Below the pieces are notes generated by a model. That model was not told the origin of the DNA. It saw only the letters and a program-made list of their open reading frames with translations, and made no database searches. A DNA stretch of 64,000 bases from Pseudomonas synxantha (lineage in GTDB: Bacteria; Pseudomonadota; Gammaproteobacteria; Pseudomonadales; Pseudomonadaceae): the NCBI RefSeq assembly GCF_900105675.1, contig NZ_LT629786.1, forward strand, positions 3,844,001-3,908,000, in the 5' to 3' direction. Each line of letters starts with the position of its first letter. Within the stretch, counting starts at the first letter, position 1. The position numbers and the translations under genes were made by a program. Below, in pieces: positions 59,935 through 64,000 of this stretch.

Positions 59935-61110
59935 TCACGGTACACGGATCAGCTCAGGTTTTAGGGGCTTCCAGCCGGCCGACGCGATCAACAGGGTCAG
60001 CACCTGGAAACCCATGATCAGCCCCACACAACCGGCCCAACCCCAACGCTCCCAGATCAGTGCCGGGACGATAGCGCCGCAGCTACCCCCCAGGTAATAA
60101 CAGGTGAGATAGACCCCCACCGCCCCTGCCTTGTCGGCGCCAGCGGTGGCGGTGGCGGTGGCGGTGGTGAAGGCATTGGCAGTGGCTTGGGCGAGGAACA
60201 CGCCGGTAGAACTGAGTGCCAGGCCCACCACAATGCACCAGAGGGAAGGCATCAGGGTCAGGGCCGAACCACAGACGCCCAAGATGGCGGCAACGCTCAG
60301 CAATTCGACATGCGGGCGGGCTTTGCTGAGGCGGCCAGCGATGGGGATCACGATCAATGCCAATAGAAACACCATGTACAGCGCCCCCAAAGCGGCAGGC
60401 CCGAGGTTGAATGGCGGTAAGCCAAGGTATAAACCTACGTATGTAAAAGTAGCGACTTGCGAGAACAATACGCAAAAGCCTACGGCGTAAGCGGCCAGCA
60501 ACGGCCTGCGCCAAACGCCTGACGAAGCCGTCTGGACTTGCTGCACCCGCGGGCGGTTGGCCGGCAGCAGGAACTGAATAAAACCACCCACCATCAAGCT
60601 CAGCACCGCCAGCCACTCAAACGCTTCACGCCAGCCCACATATTCGGTCACCACCCCAGTGATGAAGCGCCCGCCAAGCCCTCCCAACACGGTGCCCGCC
60701 ACGTAAAGGCTGGTGACTTCGGTCACCGTGCCGCCGCGCCAGCGATCGCCGATGTAGGCCACGCTGGAGGCAAACACAAACGGGATCAACATGCCCTCGA
60801 CAAAGCGCCACACCAGTACTTGCGCGAAGCTGTCAGCATAAGCCGTCATCAGCACCGGCCCGGCCAGCAGCAACGCCGCAGTCGAGATCACAGTGCGCTG
60901 TTCGAAGTGCCGGGTCAGGCGGCTGACAAATGGCGCAGTCATCGCCACGGCCAGTGTGGTCACGGTAATACTCCATCCCGCAGTCTTGGCGCTGATATGA
61001 AATTGCGCGGCGAACACTTGCAGGATGCTCTGGGTGGCATAGAGATTGAGAAACGCCGCGCAACCACACAGGAACAGGGCAAGACGGGCACAATGCAGGC
61101 GCGGTTTCAT
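59935..61110 (-). CDS. MFS transporter, DHA1 (YnfM/arabinose-efflux-like)
   Basis: 391 residues, 12 helices. ATG 61110 (MKPRLHCARLALFL) was chosen; the longer frame to 61275 overlaps the divergent LysR gene. NLYATQSILQVFAAQFHISAKTAGWSIT and LYVAGTVLGGLGGRFITG resemble YnfM/YbcL-type exporters. It pairs with the LysR gene at 61206 across a 95-base gap, the usual exporter-regulator unit. Substrate unknown. Confidence 0.87.
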   Translation of the reverse strand: MKPRLHCARLALFLCGCAAFLNLYATQSILQVFAAQFHISAKTAGWSITVTTLAVAMTAPFVSRLTRHFEQRTVISTAALLLAGPVLMTAYADSFAQVLVWRFVEGMLIPFVFASSVAYIGDRWRGGTVTEVTSLYVAGTVLGGLGGRFITGVVTEYVGWREAFEWLAVLSLMVGGFIQFLLPANRPRVQQVQTASSGVWRRPLLAAYAVGFCVLFSQVATFTYVGLYLGLPPFNLGPAALGALYMVFLLALIVIPIAGRLSKARPHVELLSVAAILGVCGSALTLMPSLWCIVVGLALSSTGVFLAQATANAFTTATATATAGADKAGAVGVYLTCYYLGGSCGAIVPALIWERWGWAGCVGLIMGFQVLTLLIASAGWKPLKPELIRVP

Positions 61111-61205
61111 GAAACTTCTCGTTTTATTTTGTGCGGTCTTTATAGAATGGCCAGAGGGCTTAAAACCAATACCGAATTCCGACCGATTGATACCCAAGGA
61201 CCAGG

Positions 61206-62099
61206 ATGCTCGACCTACGCAAGCTGCGTTACTTTCTGACGGTCGCCGAAGAATTGCACTTCGGCCGCGCAGCACTTCGCCTGCATCTGGCCCAGCCGCC
61301 GCTGACCCGGCAGATTTCCGCCCTGGAAACCGAATTGGGGTTCAAGCTGTTTGATCGCACCAGCCGTACGGTCACCCTCACCGCCCAGGGACGAGCGTTT
61401 CTGCCCTACGCCAGGAGCGTGTTGGAACAGGTGGAGTTGGCGCAGGTGATCGCCGGTAAATTGGCTGCCGGCACGGCGGGCCAGCTGACATTGGGCTACG
61501 TCAGCTCAATCGCCCTGTCAGACCTGTTCAGCCGCGCCATCCAGGCCTTCGCCCAGCGCTTTCCCGATGTGCAACTGACCTTGGTGGAGTGCGCCTCCGG
61601 CGGTCTGGGCGCCCAGGTGGCAGATGGGCGCCTGGATATCGGCTTGAGCCGGCTGTTGCCAAAAAGCACTGATGTCCAGGTATTGTCACTGGGTGAAGAA
61701 CGGCTGGTGGCAGCGGTCTCCAGCGACAGCCCGTTGGCGAGCCAGGCGACGGTCAGCCTGGCGCAACTGAGCACTTACCCGCTGATTCTGTTTCCGGCTG
61801 ACTATGGGTCAGGCTTGAACCAGTCCATCGAGCAACTTTTCCGCCACCACGGCCATCCGTTGCGGCCTGGGCCGACCGGGCGGCAGATCACTTCGATCAT
61901 CGCCCTGGTGGCGGCCGGACAGGGCGTGGCGCTGGTGCCAGACTGTACGCAGAGTCTGATGAACAGGGGCGTGACCTATAAGCCAATGCAGGAAGTGGAT
62001 GCGTGTGCACAGTTGCTGGTACTGACCCCGGCATCAGCAAGAAGTGTATTGGCGGATGCATTTCTTGGCGTACTTGAGCAATCACTGCATACCCGTTAA
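61206..62099 (+). CDS. LysR-family regulator (CatR/BenM-like subgroup)
   Basis: 297 residues. It starts MLDLRKLRYFLTVAEELHFG with the helix-turn-helix RAALRLHLAQPPLTRQISALE; the effector domain includes GQGVALVPDCTQSL. The short N-terminus and LAQPPLTRQI helix are those of the CatR/BenM/CbnR group, whose ligands are often aromatic-pathway acids. It is divergent from the MFS exporter and probably its activator. Confidence 0.9.
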   Translation: MLDLRKLRYFLTVAEELHFGRAALRLHLAQPPLTRQISALETELGFKLFDRTSRTVTLTAQGRAFLPYARSVLEQVELAQVIAGKLAAGTAGQLTLGYVSSIALSDLFSRAIQAFAQRFPDVQLTLVECASGGLGAQVADGRLDIGLSRLLPKSTDVQVLSLGEERLVAAVSSDSPLASQATVSLAQLSTYPLILFPADYGSGLNQSIEQLFRHHGHPLRPGPTGRQITSIIALVAAGQGVALVPDCTQSLMNRGVTYKPMQEVDACAQLLVLTPASARSVLADAFLGVLEQSLHTR

Positions 62100-62207
62100 C
62101 CCCGGAAAATCCTTGCAATACCTCTCCACGGCGCCTTGGCTGCGCGCCCATACACTTCATTCAACGCCTGCTGAAAAACCGCACAGCTACCGCTGGTAGG
62201 TAGCGTG

Positions 62208-62241
62208 TTGATTATTTTTTTTCAGTGGTTATAGTCACCAC
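62208..62241 (+). promoter_or_regulatory. hicAB promoter with overlapping dyad
   Basis: TTGATT (62208-62213), a 16-base spacer and TATAGT (62230-62235) form a sigma-70-type promoter. GTGGT (62225-62229) and ACCAC (62237-62241) flank the -10, a likely site for HicB autorepression. Confidence 0.5.
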
Positions 62242-62265
62242 CAACACACACCACAAGGAGGTGAT

Positions 62266-62448
62266 GTGGACAGTCGATATTTGATCGGTCATATCGTTGC
62301 AGACGGTTGGTATCTTGTACGCATCAGGGGCAGTCATCACCATTTCAAGCACCCGACGAAGCCAGGGTTGGTAACGATCCCTCATCCAAAAAAGGACCTG
62401 CTGGATAAGACCGCCAAGAGCATTTTGAGACAGGCTCTGTTGAGTTAA
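62266..62448 (+). CDS. hicA: HicA-family mRNA interferase toxin
   Basis: 60 residues, typical of HicA. The double-stranded-RNA-binding-like fold has GWYLVRIRGSHHHFKHPTKPG with the catalytic His, then VTIPHPKKDL. It starts at GTG 62266, four bases after a perfect GGAGG, a somewhat short spacing. It precedes hicB by 22 bases. Confidence 0.9.
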   Translation: MDSRYLIGHIVADGWYLVRIRGSHHHFKHPTKPGLVTIPHPKKDLLDKTAKSILRQALLS

Positions 62449-62470
62449 CCGTCCCTGGAGGGCAACACAC

Positions 62471-62881
62471 ATGCTTTACCCCATCGCAATTTCAACCGGC
62501 GACAAGGACCACGCGTGGGGCGTGGAGGTCCCGGATATTCCAGGCTGCTACTCCGCCGGCGATGACCTGGACGACGCCATGGCCATGGCCCGCGAAGCCA
62601 TCGAAGGGCACTTCGAGATCCTGGCAGAGGATGGCGCGCCGATCCCCAGCGCCCAGAAAGTCACCCTGCATGCCGCCAACCCACAGTACGCCGGCTGCAC
62701 GTGGGCAGTGGTGGACATCGATGTCACCAAGTACCTGGGCAAGGCGCAAAAACTCAACATCACGCTGCCGGGTTACCTGTTGAATCGCATCGATGAATAT
62801 GTGTTGAATCATCCGGAAGAAAAAAGCCGCTCGGGGTTCCTGGCGTCGGCAGCGCTCAAGGTATTGCAGCAGGACCGGTAA
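62471..62881 (+). CDS. hicB: HicB-family antitoxin
   Basis: 136 residues. The N-terminal partial RNase-H-like domain (WGVEVPDIPGCYSAGDDLDDAMAMAREAI) is the HicB signature, and the C-terminal ribbon-helix-helix (KLNITLPGYLLNRIDEYV) binds DNA. It neutralises HicA and represses the operon. The typical toxin-antitoxin order hicA-hicB is kept. Confidence 0.93.
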   Translation: MLYPIAISTGDKDHAWGVEVPDIPGCYSAGDDLDDAMAMAREAIEGHFEILAEDGAPIPSAQKVTLHAANPQYAGCTWAVVDIDVTKYLGKAQKLNITLPGYLLNRIDEYVLNHPEEKSRSGFLASAALKVLQQDR

Positions 62882-62963
62882 TTACCTAAGTAAAATCTTA
62901 CGGTGGTGACAAATACACATCGTAATGATGTCAGCTCGTCGAGTCAGAGATCCGGAGCACTGC

Positions 62964-63275
62964 ATGCTTGAAAAACCTATCCTGCGTCAAGTGGTCGGCT
63001 GGGTGGTGGTGGTGCCGCTGCTGGTCTCGTTTTTAAGGCTGCCATTTCCCCTTGGCTGGTTCCTGATACTTGGATCGATTGCAGCATCGATTTACGGCGT
63101 AAGGTTCGCCTCGCGCCATGCCAGCCGACGCGTGACGTTTTTCGCGCTGACCATGACCGTGCTCAATGTGATTTCGTTGGCGATAGGTCATGCATCAGTG
63201 CTCGTGGCGCTCTATTGGATCTCATGGCTCTATTGGTACCCGTACTACTCCAGTTGGGTCTACTGGAACTTCTAG
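62964..63275 (+). CDS. Small hydrophobic membrane protein, unknown
   Basis: 103 residues with three or four hydrophobic stretches (about 8-25, 28-42, 55-80, 80-98) and an aromatic C-terminus (ISWLYWYPYYSSWVYWNF). ATG 62964 (MLEKPILRQ) has GGAG seven bases upstream; the frame opens at 62925 without one. It falls between hicAB and ogt. Family not recognised. Confidence 0.6.
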   Translation: MLEKPILRQVVGWVVVVPLLVSFLRLPFPLGWFLILGSIAASIYGVRFASRHASRRVTFFALTMTVLNVISLAIGHASVLVALYWISWLYWYPYYSSWVYWNF

Positions 63276-63374
63276 GCTGGCGAAGAATTTGACCGCAAGA
63301 AACGCAGTTTCCTCGCCGGCATCTGGCACTACAGTAGCGTTGTCCCCATTAACGCCCTTTCGAGGAGCCTGCTC

Positions 63375-63875
63375 ATGACTTACCAATACAAGCTCATGCC
63401 TTCCCCCGTCGGTGAACTGACCCTGGTGACGCGCAATCGCAGGCTCAGCGCCATCCTGTGGGAAGTGGAACGTGCCAACCGCGTGCGCCTGGGCGAATTG
63501 ATCGAGGCCAACGACAACCCGGTGCTGTTGGAAACCGAGCGTCAATTGAGGGAGTACTTTGATGGAACGCGCAACCGGTTCGAGCTGGAACTGGACTTCA
63601 TCGGCACCGACTTTCAAAAGCAAGTCTGGCAGGCGTTATTGACCATTCCGTTCGGCGAAACCCGCAGCTACAGCCAGATCGCCCAGCAGATCGGCAACCC
63701 GAAGGCCGTGCGCGCAGTAGGCGCCGCCAACGGGCGCAATCCGATCTCGATCATCGCGCCGTGCCACCGCGTAGTGGGTGCATCGGGCGGGCTGACCGGG
63801 TTTGCAGGAGGGCTTGAGGCCAAACAGTATCTATTGACCCTCGAAGATCGCGGCCAAATCAAAATGGCTTTCTGA
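63375..63875 (+). CDS. ogt: Methylated-DNA-[protein]-cysteine S-methyltransferase
   Basis: 166 residues. The active-site motif [21 protein letters not shown] with the acceptor Cys is near 134, and the N-terminal Ogt/Ada fold and DNA-binding [22 protein letters not shown] precede it. It removes alkyl groups from O6-guanine in a suicide reaction. Single gene, without an Ada regulatory domain. Confidence 0.95.
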   Translation: MTYQYKLMPSPVGELTLVTRNRRLSAILWEVERANRVRLGELIEANDNPVLLETERQLREYFDGTRNRFELELDFIGTDFQKQVWQALLTIPFGETRSYSQIAQQIGNPKAVRAVGAANGRNPISIIAPCHRVVGASGGLTGFAGGLEAKQYLLTLEDRGQIKMAF

Positions 63876-64000
63876 TCATAGGCCTGGTAAAGCCACGCGA
63901 ACAAATGCCCGATAGTCGAATAAACGTTCGAAACCCAACTTGCGATACAGCGGGACGGCGCCCTCCGATGCCTCGAGAAAGCAACGCTGGGCGCCCAGGC
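63876..64000 (-). CDS. GNAT-family acetyltransferase, C-terminal end (start outside window)
   Basis: The last 41 codons on the minus strand read RCFLEASEGAVPLYRKLGFE and then RLFDYRAFVRVALP before TGA. ASEGAVPLYRKLGFE is the classical GNAT strand-helix end (A-x-P-LY-x-k-lGF). The stop lies directly beside the ogt stop. The substrate cannot be judged from this fragment. Confidence 0.75.
   Translation of the reverse strand, partial: LGAQRCFLEASEGAVPLYRKLGFERLFDYRAFVRVALPGL

Noticed and set aside
1..64000. CRISPR arrays, IS elements, rRNA genes, complete prophage
   Set aside because: No regularly spaced repeats, transposases, rRNA sequence, integrases or phage structural genes were seen.

Overview
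The window is high-GC chromosomal DNA of a Pseudomonas, most likely the P. fluorescens group. This rests on the nadB/algU-mucA-mucB-mucD block without mucC, phaG, tctDE-tctCBA, the bamC-dapA-gcvR-bcp order, and abundant LysR regulators, MFS carriers and Pseudomonas-type REP hairpins. No database was searched; all family names come from reading the translations.

Layout. (1) 1-20 kb is accessory catabolism. A GntR-headed operon on the minus strand carries an SDR dehydrogenase, a beta-keto acid cleavage enzyme (BKACE), an SMP-30 lactonase and two MFS carriers. A citrate-type MFS carrier is translationally coupled to a periplasmic protein that resembles aconitate isomerase. An MFS/amidohydrolase/acetylpolyamine-deacetylase cluster lies opposite a LysR gene. 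ParDE and HigBA toxin-antitoxin modules sit between these blocks. (2) 20-21.4 kb is a small foreign-looking segment beside tRNA-Ser(CGA): a P4-satellite ash-like region, a 42-residue protein and RelBE. (3) 21.4-36.7 kb is core genome: purC, an MBL hydrolase, bamC, dapA, gcvR, bcp, a TusA-like gene, bepA, mucD-mucB-mucA-algU, nadB, sdhE-ygfX, ygfZ and an HDOD gene. algU is broken by a one-base deletion although its own promoter looks intact. (4) 36.7-43 kb is a tricarboxylate uptake locus: the tctDE two-component system faces tctCBA, followed by an AbrB-type membrane protein. Three 11-bp direct repeats lie between tctD and tctC. (5) 43-54.2 kb is the most unusual part. Three very large proteins without signal peptides (1179, 645 and 676 residues) are built from Ig-like beta repeats. 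They stand with a frameshifted fragment of a fourth copy and a classical autotransporter. (6) 54.4-64 kb returns to mixed core genes: ung, a HIBYL-CoA-hydrolase-like gene, rsuA-like, phaG, tRNA-Gly(CCC), an MFS/LysR pair, HicAB, ogt and the end of a GNAT gene.

The strongest candidate for an undescribed system is region 5. The three large genes, the fourth fragment and a DUF3757-like secreted protein at 56.3-56.8 kb each have the same 16-bp dyad, CTGTYM-N4-TSACAG-like, about 65-165 bp upstream of the start. This suggests one regulator controlling the set. No function can be read from the sequence.

Both frameshifts seen (algU; the fourth-copy fragment) are one-base changes in short G runs. Sequencing error must be excluded before drawing biological conclusions from them.
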